The notes beneath the pieces were generated by a model. It did no database searches, had not been told where the DNA came from, and saw nothing but the letters and a program-made list of their open reading frames with translations. A stretch of DNA of 64,000 bases from an uncultured bacterium (GTDB lineage Bacteria; Cyanobacteriota; Vampirovibrionia; Gastranaerophilales; Gastranaerophilaceae). Location of the stretch: NCBI GenBank assembly GCA_902763805.1, contig CACWTN010000008.1:1-64000 (forward strand), read 5' to 3'. The translations under genes and the position numbers were made by a program. Shown here in pieces: positions 31,959 to 39,870 of the stretch (positions are counted from its first letter, which is position 1; each line of letters starts with the position of its first letter).

Positions 31959-32471
31959 ATGCCGGAAGTACAAAATGTAGGAACTGTAGATTACGCTCAA
32001 TATCAACCGTCACAAACAGCAGAAGCAGATTATACTCAATATGCGGAAGCTCCTGAAGTATACGATGAACATGCCGAACAAATGAAAGCTGCATCAAAAT
32101 CAAGAGCTGGGGCAAAAGCATTAGCAACGATAGCAATTGCATCTTTGGCTTTGTGGGGAGGTCACGCCTGGGGCAAAAAAGCTGCAGCTGCAGAAATTGA
32201 AAAAGCAAAAGATGCTGTAGCAAATTATCAAAAAGCACAGCAGGCAATGGCAGAAGCAGAAAAAATTGCAGATGAAAATGCAGGTAAGTTCTTTGGTAAA
32301 AACCGTGTCGGCAGAAATTTCTATGAAAAATTAAAAGAATTGTTCAGCCCTTTCAAAAAAGCTGCTGATGAAACAAAAGAAGAAGTTAAAGAAGGTGCTG
32401 AAAAAGCTGCAGATGATGTTAAAGATGCAGCTGAAGAATTGGCAGAAAAGGCATCTGATTCAGCTAAATAG
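31959..32471 (+). CDS. Membrane-anchored helical repeat protein, unknown
   Basis: This 170-residue protein has a Tyr- and Gln-rich N-terminus (QYQPSQTAEADYTQYAEAPE), one membrane segment near 53-70 (ALATIAIASLALWGG), a helical region, and a C-terminal run of Ala, Lys and Glu in 11-residue-like repeats (EGAEKAADDVKDAAEELAEK) that resembles LEA or apolipoprotein amphipathic helices. GAAGGTTTTAAT lies before the ATG. A bidirectional terminator follows. No family name is given. Confidence 0.68.
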   Translation: MPEVQNVGTVDYAQYQPSQTAEADYTQYAEAPEVYDEHAEQMKAASKSRAGAKALATIAIASLALWGGHAWGKKAAAAEIEKAKDAVANYQKAQQAMAEAEKIADENAGKFFGKNRVGRNFYEKLKELFSPFKKAADETKEEVKEGAEKAADDVKDAAEELAEKASDSAK

Positions 32472-32490
32472 ATTTAATAAACAAACAATA

Positions 32491-32519
32491 AAAAAGGCGG
32501 AGGTTTCTCCGCCTTTTTT
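32491..32519. terminator. Bidirectional terminator
   Basis: AAAAAGGCGGAG and CTCCGCCTTTTT form a long GC stem with loop GTTT. A and T runs on both sides let it end the plus-strand gene and the opposing nadK. Confidence 0.88.
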
Positions 32520-33300
32520 ATTGTTCAGGTGAAATTCCCCAGTGAAGTTTATTTCTTAATACCGAATAAAAATTATTGTTTTTAAGGAAAGCCAGTTTTG
32601 CTTTCTCAGGTGCAATATGTATAGATGTTTTTTCAACGCATTTTATTGTTTCAAATCCGTCTATGGATACCGATAATAAGTCATCGCTTGTTTTTACTGT
32701 AATGTGTTCTTTCGAAGGAACAACAAGCGGTCTTGCATTCAGTGTATGCGGACAAATCGGTACAATTACTATTGCATCAAGCTCAGGATGCAAAACCGGA
32801 CCGCCTGCCGAAAGTCCGTATGCGGTTGAACCTGTAGGTGTGGATATAATTATACCGTCTGCTATATAATCGCAGACAAATTTGCCGTTTATCTCCAAAA
32901 AGAACTTTGAAGTTCTGCTTGGGTTGCATCCCTTTATTACAAAATCGTTCAGTGCAATATGTCCGCCTGACTGAAGCATTATTCGGTCTTCTGTTGTATA
33001 TCGGTTTTCAAGAACGGCTTCAATAACTCCGTTAATATCGTTTACCCCTGCCTGCGCAAGAAATCCCAAACGCCCGACATTTATCCCCAGGACAGGAACT
33101 TTGTATTCCGAATAAAATCTTGCTGCTCTCAACAGAGTTCCGTCACCGCCGATTACGAATGTTATATCTCCGTAATTTTCCATTTTTTCCAGGTCAAAAG
33201 TCTGAAACTCAACCTGATAAGAGAGCAGACTCTGTTCAACTTTTTCGAGAGCCTTTTTATAATCAGGTATATATTTATTAAAGATTAAATTTATTCTCAT
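32518..33300 (-). CDS. nadK: NAD kinase
   Basis: This 260-residue NAD kinase makes NADP from NAD with ATP or polyphosphate. The family motifs GGDGTLLRAARFYS, LGINVGRLGFLA and TPTGSTAYGLSAGGPVLHP are all present, the last forming the substrate site. The length is short but within range. Its stop lies in the bidirectional terminator. A DUF151 gene starts divergently 66 bases upstream. Confidence 0.95.
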   Translation of the reverse strand: MRINLIFNKYIPDYKKALEKVEQSLLSYQVEFQTFDLEKMENYGDITFVIGGDGTLLRAARFYSEYKVPVLGINVGRLGFLAQAGVNDINGVIEAVLENRYTTEDRIMLQSGGHIALNDFVIKGCNPSRTSKFFLEINGKFVCDYIADGIIISTPTGSTAYGLSAGGPVLHPELDAIVIVPICPHTLNARPLVVPSKEHITVKTSDDLLSVSIDGFETIKCVEKTSIHIAPEKAKLAFLKNNNFYSVLRNKLHWGISPEQ

Positions 33301-33366
33301 ACGGTTAGATTATAGCACAGAATGAGATTTTATGCTAAAATAAGATAACAAACAGGGGAAGAGACG

Positions 33367-33876
33367 ATGATTGAAATGAAGGTAATGGGTATAGCACTTG
33401 ATGTGAGAACGAACTCACCTATTGTTGTACTTCATGATTTGGATAACAGAAAGGCTTTGCCGATTTGGATAGGGTCAGCTGAAGCAAGTGCTATTATAAG
33501 ATGTATTGAAGGACTTGTCGTTGCAAGGCCAATGACGCACGACCTTATAGCTAATCTTATTGAGAAAACAGGCTATGAGCTTGAAAAAATTGAGATAAAT
33601 AATGTTGAAAAAGAAACTTATTATGCAACATTGTTCCTCAAAAAAGGTGAAGAAGTTCTTGAACTTGATGCAAGACCAAGCGATGCTATTGCTATTGCTA
33701 TGAGATGTGATGCGCCGATTTTTGTTACGGCAAATGTTCTGATGAACGGTTCTGTATCGACTGATACTGCTAAAGATGCGGAAGAAGCTCAGGAATTTAA
33801 AGATTTTATACAAAATATTAAACCGTCTGATTTTGAAAAACTTATGAAGGGTAAACACGAAGAATCAGACCAATAA
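33367..33876 (+). CDS. Bifunctional nuclease domain protein (DUF151)
   Basis: This 169-residue DUF151 protein has the core PIVVLHDLDNRKALPIWIG, SAEASAIIRCIEGLVVARPM, then LDARPSDAIAIAMRCDAPIF. Family members from plants and bacteria have nuclease activity, but the cell role is unclear. A C-terminal acidic tail is added. The upstream site GGGGAAGAGACG is near the ATG. A 58-residue membrane protein gene follows. Confidence 0.85.
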   Translation: MIEMKVMGIALDVRTNSPIVVLHDLDNRKALPIWIGSAEASAIIRCIEGLVVARPMTHDLIANLIEKTGYELEKIEINNVEKETYYATLFLKKGEEVLELDARPSDAIAIAMRCDAPIFVTANVLMNGSVSTDTAKDAEEAQEFKDFIQNIKPSDFEKLMKGKHEESDQ

Positions 33877-33910
33877 TTAAATTTAATCAATCAACAGCGA
33901 GGAGGAGAGT

Positions 33911-34087
33911 ATGGTAGTATTAATCTCAACATTAACCGGAATTTTATTGGCATGTGTATTAACACTGTTATTTTATTGCCAGGTGCGCAAACGTTTTCTT
34001 TTTGCGTTCAGCCTGTGTGCGGCTCTTCTTATCGTTGTTGCTTTTATGGTAACGTGTGACGTTACGGTTGCGTATGCAGGAGGGTAA
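33911..34087 (+). CDS. 58-residue two-segment membrane protein
   Basis: This small frame has GGAGGAG just before ATG 33911. The protein has two hydrophobic segments (about residues 3-22, LISTLTGILLACVLTLLFY, and 31-50, FAFSLCAALLIVVAFMV) joined by a short basic loop CQVRKR, a hairpin-type membrane protein, ending VAYAGG. It lies between DUF151 and dapL, about 47 bases before the latter. No known family recognised. Confidence 0.6.
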   Translation: MVVLISTLTGILLACVLTLLFYCQVRKRFLFAFSLCAALLIVVAFMVTCDVTVAYAGG

Positions 34088-34134
34088 ATACTTATCCTGT
34101 GTCAGAGCAGAGGGAATGTGAGGAGTAAACAATT

Positions 34135-35304
34135 ATGAATATAAACTCAAATTATGATAATTTAGCGCAGAGCTATTTATTTTCAACAATTGCTAAAAAG
34201 GTGAATGAATATACTACAAATAATCCTGATAAAAAGGTTATAAGACTTGGTATCGGTGATGTTACTCTGCCTTTGTGTAAAGCGGTAACCGATGCGCTTC
34301 ACAAAGCGGTAGACGAAATGGGTGTTCAGTCAACTTTCAGAGGATACGGTCCTGAACAGGGATATGATTTTTTGCGCGAAGCAGTAAGAGGGTATTATAA
34401 ATCGCATAATGTTGATTTAGAGCTTGATGAGATTTTTATATCTGACGGTGCTAAAAGTGATTTGGGAAATATTCTTGACTTGTTTGCAAAAGACAATACG
34501 GTACTCGTTCCTGATCCTGTTTATCCCGTATATGTAGATACAAATACTATGGCAGGACGTGAAGTTAAATTTATCGATGCAAACGGAGAAAATGAGTTTC
34601 TTCCTTTGCCTGACAAAAGTATAAAAGCAGATATTATTTATATTTGTTCACCTAACAATCCGACGGGTGCCGTTTATAATAAAGAACAGCTTAAAGCGTG
34701 GGTTGACTATGCTCTTGAAAACAAAGCTGTAATCCTTTTTGACTCAGCTTACGAATGTTTTATTTCAGATGCAAATCTGCCTCGTTCAATTTATGAAATA
34801 GAAGGTGCAAAAGACTGTGCTATTGAGTTCTGTTCACTTTCTAAAACTGCCGGATTCACAGGTACGAGATGCGGATACACAGTAGTTCCGAATAATTTGG
34901 GTAAATTGAACAAAATGTGGGTCAGAAGACAGACAACAAAATTTAACGGGGTTCCTTATATTGTACAGCGAGGTGCGGAGGCTGTATTTACAGAAGAAGG
35001 GCAGAAAGAAATTGCGGTAAATATTGCTTATTATAAAGAAAACGCCAAACTGATTTCAGATACGCTGAAAGAATGTAATATTTGGCATGTTGGCGGTAAG
35101 CACTCTCCGTACATCTGGTTAAGATGCCCGAATGATATGAAATCCTGGGAATTCTTTGACTATCTGTTAGAAAATGCTCAGGTCGTCGGAACTCCGGGAG
35201 CAGGTTTTGGTAAAAACGGGGAAGGTTATTTCAGATTAACCTCATTTGGCTCAAAAGAAAATACTATGGAAGCGATGGAAAGGTTTAAAAAGCTTTTTAA
35301 ATAA
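34135..35304 (+). CDS. dapL: LL-diaminopimelate aminotransferase
   Basis: This 389-residue PLP enzyme makes LL-diaminopimelate directly from tetrahydrodipicolinate for lysine and peptidoglycan. The start (YLFSTIAKKVNEYTTNNPDK), FRGYGPEQGYDFLREAV and the PLP lysine at residue 237 (SLSKTAGFTGTRCG) are typical. DapL is common in cyanobacteria, plants and a few anaerobes, which supports the host call. A terminator follows closely. A possible promoter lies in the 50 bases upstream, but no site is certain. Confidence 0.95.
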   Translation: MNINSNYDNLAQSYLFSTIAKKVNEYTTNNPDKKVIRLGIGDVTLPLCKAVTDALHKAVDEMGVQSTFRGYGPEQGYDFLREAVRGYYKSHNVDLELDEIFISDGAKSDLGNILDLFAKDNTVLVPDPVYPVYVDTNTMAGREVKFIDANGENEFLPLPDKSIKADIIYICSPNNPTGAVYNKEQLKAWVDYALENKAVILFDSAYECFISDANLPRSIYEIEGAKDCAIEFCSLSKTAGFTGTRCGYTVVPNNLGKLNKMWVRRQTTKFNGVPYIVQRGAEAVFTEEGQKEIAVNIAYYKENAKLISDTLKECNIWHVGGKHSPYIWLRCPNDMKSWEFFDYLLENAQVVGTPGAGFGKNGEGYFRLTSFGSKENTMEAMERFKKLFK

Positions 35305-35306
35305 AC

Positions 35307-35335
35307 AAAAAGTCAGGGGTTATACCTGACTTTTT
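35307..35335 (+). terminator. Rho-independent terminator after dapL
   Basis: AAAAAGTCAGG pairs with CCTGACTTTTT around loop GGTTATA, with a T run after it. The flanking A run allows action in both directions. Confidence 0.88.
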
Positions 35336-35365
35336 ATTTATAGTTATGTTTTTTTAAGCTTGTGA

Positions 35366-35950
35366 TTATTTATGAAGTCTTGCTGTTTTTATGCTGTCAT
35401 TAATTCGAGTTCTTTCGTCTGCCATTCCTTTTTTGTACGCTTCATTTTGTTTTCCTGCCATTGTAATCAGGTTCCAATAGTGCGCAGAACCAACCAAATT
35501 GTTATAAATTCCATAATCATAGTCATTAGGAGCTTTGTCTCTTGATTTTATAAATTCTTCTGCATTTACATGCGTTGAATATTCATTTCTTGAATTTTCA
35601 ATAACATTCTCAGGAGAAAAAATTGTATCCAGTGGTGCTTTAAATTTTTCTTTTCTGAAAAAAATACCATTTGTACTATCTTGTATAACCTTCTGTCCTT
35701 TTATGTATGCTTCTTTTGCTTTTGCTTCAATCAGAAGGCTGTCCCAGTATGATATAGCTTCACCGTTATATTTATCATAATTTAATTGTTGAGATGCAAA
35801 TCGTTCAGCTTTCAGGAGTTCATCTCCGTTCAAATATTTAACAGCTTGTTCTTTCGCTTTGTTTTCATACTTAGGTTCAGAGCATGCTGAAAAAGCTCCT
35901 GCCATTATTGATGCTGAAATTAGTCCAAATGATACTTTTTTAATATTCAT
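35366..35950 (-). CDS. Putative lipoprotein
   Basis: This 194-residue protein starts with a lipoprotein signal (KKVSFGLISASIMAGAFSAC; lipobox AFSAC with Cys at about 22). The mature part is charged and helical, with YWDSLLIEAKAKEAYIKGQK and a weakly similar later segment near HYWNLITMAGKQNEAYKKG. These two YW...AY.KG stretches suggest a repeat. No family recognised. It precedes lpxK on the minus strand but is separated from it by 48 bases, so it may not be in that operon. Confidence 0.72.
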   Translation of the reverse strand: MNIKKVSFGLISASIMAGAFSACSEPKYENKAKEQAVKYLNGDELLKAERFASQQLNYDKYNGEAISYWDSLLIEAKAKEAYIKGQKVIQDSTNGIFFRKEKFKAPLDTIFSPENVIENSRNEYSTHVNAEEFIKSRDKAPNDYDYGIYNNLVGSAHYWNLITMAGKQNEAYKKGMADERTRINDSIKTARLHK

Positions 35951-35998
35951 AAATTATCCCTTTTGATATGTACTAAATAATTATATTTGTAAAACCTA

Positions 35999-37018
35999 TT
36001 AATTCAATATATCTTCGACAGGTACATTTGTCTTTAGTTTGAGAGCATAGATATTTGATTTGTTTAACAGTGCAAGTTTAACCGCGTCTTTTTCTGTGGT
36101 CACTATGTTCCCGCTTATGTTTTCAATGTCGTTTAATGAATATTGGTGATGGTCATCGAAAGTGATTTTATCTTTTATTACATAATCACCTTCCAGAAAG
36201 TTATAGAACTGTTCAGGCTGTCCTATGGCTGACAAAGCTGTAACTTCTGAGCCTTTTTCAAGGTGTTCGCCTGAGATAATATTGTATACGTAATCAGGTT
36301 CTGTTTTACAGATAATAGTTTTAACGCCCTGTTTTTTAGATATGATTTTAGCAAGTTTTTCTGCTCTTGAGTGGTCTTTGTTTTTGCTTACAATAACAAG
36401 TTTATCTAAACGTTTAAAACCTTCTGTTCCTTCTCTTAGAGGTCCTGCCGGAAGCAGATTTTCATTTCCGAACATTTTTTCCGAATCGGCAAGCACGATA
36501 TCCAAATCCCTGTGGAGTTTTCTGTGCTGAAATCCGTCATCAAGTATAATTTTGGTGCAGCCAAGCTGTTCAACTGCATATTTTGCGGCTTTGTATCTGC
36601 TTGAGCATGTTAATACCGCGCATCCGTCAAGATTTACGGCAAGCCAGTACGGCTCATCTCCTGCCATATCTGCTTTATAATATAAATTAATCCTGTCAGA
36701 TATTACGTGTACAATTTTGTTATTGAGTTTTCCGCCGTATCCTCTTGATATTATTGCGGGTTTCTCTCCTTTTTTAATAAAGTATTTTGCTATTTCTGCA
36801 ACAACCGGAGTTTTGCCTACTCCGCCTGTTGTAAAATTACCTACTGATATGACATAAGCATCGACTTTTTTAGGTTTCAGAATGCCGTTATCATATAAAT
36901 AATTTTTTAAACCGCTTGCTAAACCATAGAATAATGAACAAAATTTCAAAAGATTAAAAAGAAAACCTTTTGAGTTTTTGTTGTAATGTATTTTAGTGAT
37001 GGTTGTTTTAAGGTTCAT
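35999..37018 (-). CDS. lpxK: Tetraacyldisaccharide 4'-kinase
   Basis: LpxK (339 residues) adds the 4'-phosphate to lipid A precursor at the inner membrane. The P-loop GNFTTGGVGKTPVV lies near 60, followed by ISRGYGGKLN, and the conserved LDDGFQHRKLHRDLDIVL near 180. It starts immediately after the kdsB stop, so the two form an operon. It shows that the host makes lipid A and has an outer membrane. Confidence 0.95.
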   Translation of the reverse strand: MNLKTTITKIHYNKNSKGFLFNLLKFCSLFYGLASGLKNYLYDNGILKPKKVDAYVISVGNFTTGGVGKTPVVAEIAKYFIKKGEKPAIISRGYGGKLNNKIVHVISDRINLYYKADMAGDEPYWLAVNLDGCAVLTCSSRYKAAKYAVEQLGCTKIILDDGFQHRKLHRDLDIVLADSEKMFGNENLLPAGPLREGTEGFKRLDKLVIVSKNKDHSRAEKLAKIISKKQGVKTIICKTEPDYVYNIISGEHLEKGSEVTALSAIGQPEQFYNFLEGDYVIKDKITFDDHHQYSLNDIENISGNIVTTEKDAVKLALLNKSNIYALKLKTNVPVEDILN

Positions 37019-37822
37019 TTATCCCTCTATCATAGCCTTGAAACGATTAAAATCTTCTATTGTATCTATTCCTACCGGAACATTTTTTACAACCGCAACT
37101 TTGATTTTCATTCCATTCTGCAATGCTCTTAATTGTTCCAGACTTTCTGACATTTCATAAGTTGTCTGAGGAAGAGAAGTCATTTTGAAAAGTGATTCCT
37201 TTTTGTATCCGTATATGCCTAAATGTCCGTAAAATTTGGACTTGCCTTCGTTTCTTTCATAAGGAATTTTGGAACGGGAAAAATACATTGCATAATTATT
37301 AACGTCAAATATACATTTAACAAGGTTTGGATTGTTAACCTCATCCATGTCAGTAATTTCTCTTACAAGGGTTGAAATATCAGCCGTATCGTCTTCTACA
37401 ACACCTTTCCTTACAAGCTCAATGTTTTCAGGCTCAATTAGCGGTTCATCACCCTGAACATTTATAATGTAAGCTATTTCCGGATGTCTTTTTGCGACTT
37501 CCGCAATTCTGTCGCTTCCGCTTTTATGTTCTGACGATGTCATCTCAACTTCTGCCCCAAATTCTTTGCAGGCATTAAAGATACGTTCATCATCCGTTGC
37601 AATTATTACTCTGTCAATCCATTTGCATTTTATAGCTTTTCTCCAAACCCATTCTATAATATACTTTCCTCCTGCTTTCAATAACGGTTTTCCTTCCAGT
37701 CTTGAAGAACCGTATCGTGCAGGTATGATTATAGCGGTTTGTTGATTTGTTGTATCATTTGTATTTCCATATACTTCATATGGAATTTGATTAGAAATTA
37801 TTTTTTTTAAAAATCCAAACAT
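37019..37822 (-). CDS. kdsB: 3-deoxy-manno-octulosonate cytidylyltransferase
   Basis: KdsB (267 residues) makes CMP-Kdo for lipopolysaccharide. The nucleotide site IIPARYGSSRLEGKPL lies near residue 30, with INVQGDEPLIEPENI and YFSRSKIPYERNEG in the middle. The end (GIDTIEDFNRFKAMIEG) matches the family. About 25 extra residues stand before the core. Followed at once by lpxK; a methyltransferase gene lies eight bases upstream. Confidence 0.95.
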   Translation of the reverse strand: MFGFLKKIISNQIPYEVYGNTNDTTNQQTAIIIPARYGSSRLEGKPLLKAGGKYIIEWVWRKAIKCKWIDRVIIATDDERIFNACKEFGAEVEMTSSEHKSGSDRIAEVAKRHPEIAYIINVQGDEPLIEPENIELVRKGVVEDDTADISTLVREITDMDEVNNPNLVKCIFDVNNYAMYFSRSKIPYERNEGKSKFYGHLGIYGYKKESLFKMTSLPQTTYEMSESLEQLRALQNGMKIKVAVVKNVPVGIDTIEDFNRFKAMIEG

Positions 37823-37830
37823 TATTATCC

Positions 37831-38697
37831 CTACTTAGTCGCGTTAATAAATACAGCGTTTGTTCTTAACGAAATGGTTCTGCCTGTCAGATATTCATCA
37901 ACCTGAAGCATGTATTTTTCAACAGTCGGGAAGTCAAAATATTTCAAAAATCTTTCTTTTGTTGACGGCTGTGTCGGTGACGGCGGATTAATAAACCATT
38001 CCTGTACCATTCCCGGTTTTACAACGTAATTTGATTTAACTTCCTGAACCTTAACTTCCGGAATGCTGAATCCCGCAATTTCAAGGTTTGTTTTAATTGT
38101 ATTTTCATCAAAATTGCAAAGCGAATCAAGCGGATTATTCATGATTTCATTTTCAACATTTTTAAAGTCTTCATACTTTTCAATGTACATAGGGTCTAAA
38201 ATTTCCCAGAAACGTGTGTTTGAGCGAATTATAGGCTCGAATGCACAAAACTTGCCGCCGGTTTTCAAAACACGGTAAATTTCACTAATTGCGGGCTGTT
38301 TGTTAACAACGTGAACAAGAACAGAACGCATAATGGCTTTATGCACAGTGCTCATAGGTAATGCAATATGTTCAACAGGGCATTTTAAAAGTTCATATCC
38401 TTCTGTTATTCCCATTTCGTCCAGAACTTTCTTACAGTCATTGAGACAATCCTGAAACATGTCAGAAAAAATAACGTTTCCTTTGCATTCCTGAAGCTCC
38501 AATGCTTTAAAAGCCAGTAAGCCTGTTCCGCACCCAATATCTAAAACCGTTTCATTCGGCTTGATGTCCGCATAAACCAATATGACATCACGCACCGCTT
38601 CAAGCCAGCGCATGGTCTGTTCTATCATCTCAGGGGTTTGTCCTGCAAATCTGTTCTTTTTAAGCCATTGTGTCCAATTTTCGCATATTTCACTCAT
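37831..38697 (-). CDS. Class I SAM-dependent methyltransferase
   Basis: This 288-residue protein has the SAM motif VLDIGCGTGLLAFKALEL near residue 50 and the post-motif region VHVVNKQPAISEIYRVLKTG near 130-150, typical of UbiE/methyltransferase-11 enzymes. The substrate is not visible. It is the first gene of the group methyltransferase-kdsB-lpxK; it may act on a cell-envelope substrate, but that is only neighbourhood inference. Confidence 0.82.
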   Translation of the reverse strand: MSEICENWTQWLKKNRFAGQTPEMIEQTMRWLEAVRDVILVYADIKPNETVLDIGCGTGLLAFKALELQECKGNVIFSDMFQDCLNDCKKVLDEMGITEGYELLKCPVEHIALPMSTVHKAIMRSVLVHVVNKQPAISEIYRVLKTGGKFCAFEPIIRSNTRFWEILDPMYIEKYEDFKNVENEIMNNPLDSLCNFDENTIKTNLEIAGFSIPEVKVQEVKSNYVVKPGMVQEWFINPPSPTQPSTKERFLKYFDFPTVEKYMLQVDEYLTGRTISLRTNAVFINATK

Positions 38698-38767
38698 TAC
38701 AAATGTTCCTTCACACTAGGGATTACATTATATGATTATACTACAATATGGTGAAAGGGGCAATTAT

Positions 38768-38956
38768 TTACTTACTGGCTAATATCTTTGCAAAATCGAC
38801 TACATCTTTATTTGCCTGTTTTGGTGAATGTAAAAAAGCAAAATAGTTTGCCATCTGCATTTGTTGCTGGATATTTGTTTGCTTTTTGGATGCTTCGATA
38901 ATTTTTTTTGCTGCAGCTTGACTTACTTCTGATAAGTTGATGGTTGGTACTTGCAT
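38768..38956 (-). CDS. Small conserved-type protein, unknown
   Basis: This 62-residue helical protein (INLSEVSQAAAKKIIEASKK near the N-terminus). AAGGAG lies eight bases before the ATG. It lies between rpmA and the methyltransferase on the same strand. Gln- and Ala-rich; no known family. It may be expressed with rplU-rpmA. Confidence 0.6.
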   Translation of the reverse strand: MQVPTINLSEVSQAAAKKIIEASKKQTNIQQQMQMANYFAFLHSPKQANKDVVDFAKILASK

Positions 38957-39018
38957 AGTGTAAACTCCTTAAAAGACCGACAAACTCCCTTTAATAAGAG
39001 AGTTTGTCCGAAAATTTA

Positions 39019-39273
39019 TTATACTGCGTATACAGAAACTTGTTTTCTGTCACGTCTGTGCGGTTCAAATTTAACCTGTCCGTCAATTAATGCGAATAAA
39101 GTATCATCAGAACCGATGCCAACATTGTTACCCGGATGAATTTTGGTTCCTCTCTGGCGAACGATGATGTTGCCGGATTTAACCATTTCACCGCCGAATT
39201 TCTTAACGCCTAAACGTTTAGCTTCCGAATCACGGCCGTTACGGGTAGATCCCATACCTTTCTTATGTGCCAT
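39019..39273 (-). CDS. rpmA: Ribosomal protein bL27
   Basis: This 84-residue bL27 sits near the peptidyl-transferase centre. [40 protein letters not shown] and [16 protein letters not shown] match the family closely. No N-terminal extension needing protease removal is seen; the start is at MAHKKG. It lies 49 bases downstream of rplU, the usual order. Confidence 0.97.
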   Translation of the reverse strand: MAHKKGMGSTRNGRDSEAKRLGVKKFGGEMVKSGNIIVRQRGTKIHPGNNVGIGSDDTLFALIDGQVKFEPHRRDRKQVSVYAV

Positions 39274-39322
39274 TTTATTTCTCCTTTAAATTAGTTTTAA
39301 TGTTCAATATCACAGATTTTAA

Positions 39323-39676
39323 TTATGCTTCTGCAGTTTCAGCTGCTTCTGCTTTTTTAGCTGCAGTTGTTCTGATTTTGTTAATCATAACTCTTGCAAA
39401 GCTTTGTCTGTGACCTTGTTTAAGTCTGTAACCTTTTTTAGGTCTTTGTTTGTAAACGATAATTTTCTTTGCACGGTCTGTTTTAAGAACAGTACCTTCA
39501 ACTTTAGCGTTAGCAACGTATGGCTGACCAACTTTTGATTTTTTGCCGTTAACAATCATAACAACTTTATCAAAAACAACCTTAGCGTCTTTTTCTTCGC
39601 CTAATAATTCAACGTCAACATAACGTCCTTCTTCTACCTGGTACTGTTTACCGCCTGTTTCGACTATTGCGTACAT
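39323..39676 (-). CDS. rplU: Ribosomal protein bL21
   Basis: bL21 of 117 residues. The start at MYAIVETGGKQYQVEEG (39676) follows AAAGGAAAAGACA; the longer frame upstream is untranslated leader. VNGKKSKVGQPYVANAKVEG and YKQRPKKGYRLKQGHRQSFA are typical. An Ala-rich C-terminus ends it. The 194 bases before the start likely hold the promoter and a leader that in other bacteria is controlled by L21; no fold is proved here. Confidence 0.96.
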   Translation of the reverse strand: MYAIVETGGKQYQVEEGRYVDVELLGEEKDAKVVFDKVVMIVNGKKSKVGQPYVANAKVEGTVLKTDRAKKIIVYKQRPKKGYRLKQGHRQSFARVMINKIRTTAAKKAEAAETAEA

Positions 39677-39870
39677 TGTCTTTTCCTTTCTTTTTCGGGA
39701 ACCGTAGGAGGGGGTAAATATGTTTTGGCTTGTCGTATAAATACCAGCCATCATCTTTACCTTTTCCCGCCGTTTAAACACGGCTAACCCATCTAATACT
39801 ATTTATATATTTTATTTTTAACACAAGCCCGATTTTACTGTCAAGCCTGATATTTAGTTTTGTTAAAAGA

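Noticed and set aside
33475-33858. 127-residue minus-strand frame across the DUF151 gene
   Set aside because: It is antisense to a clear conserved gene and has a composition typical of a shadow frame.
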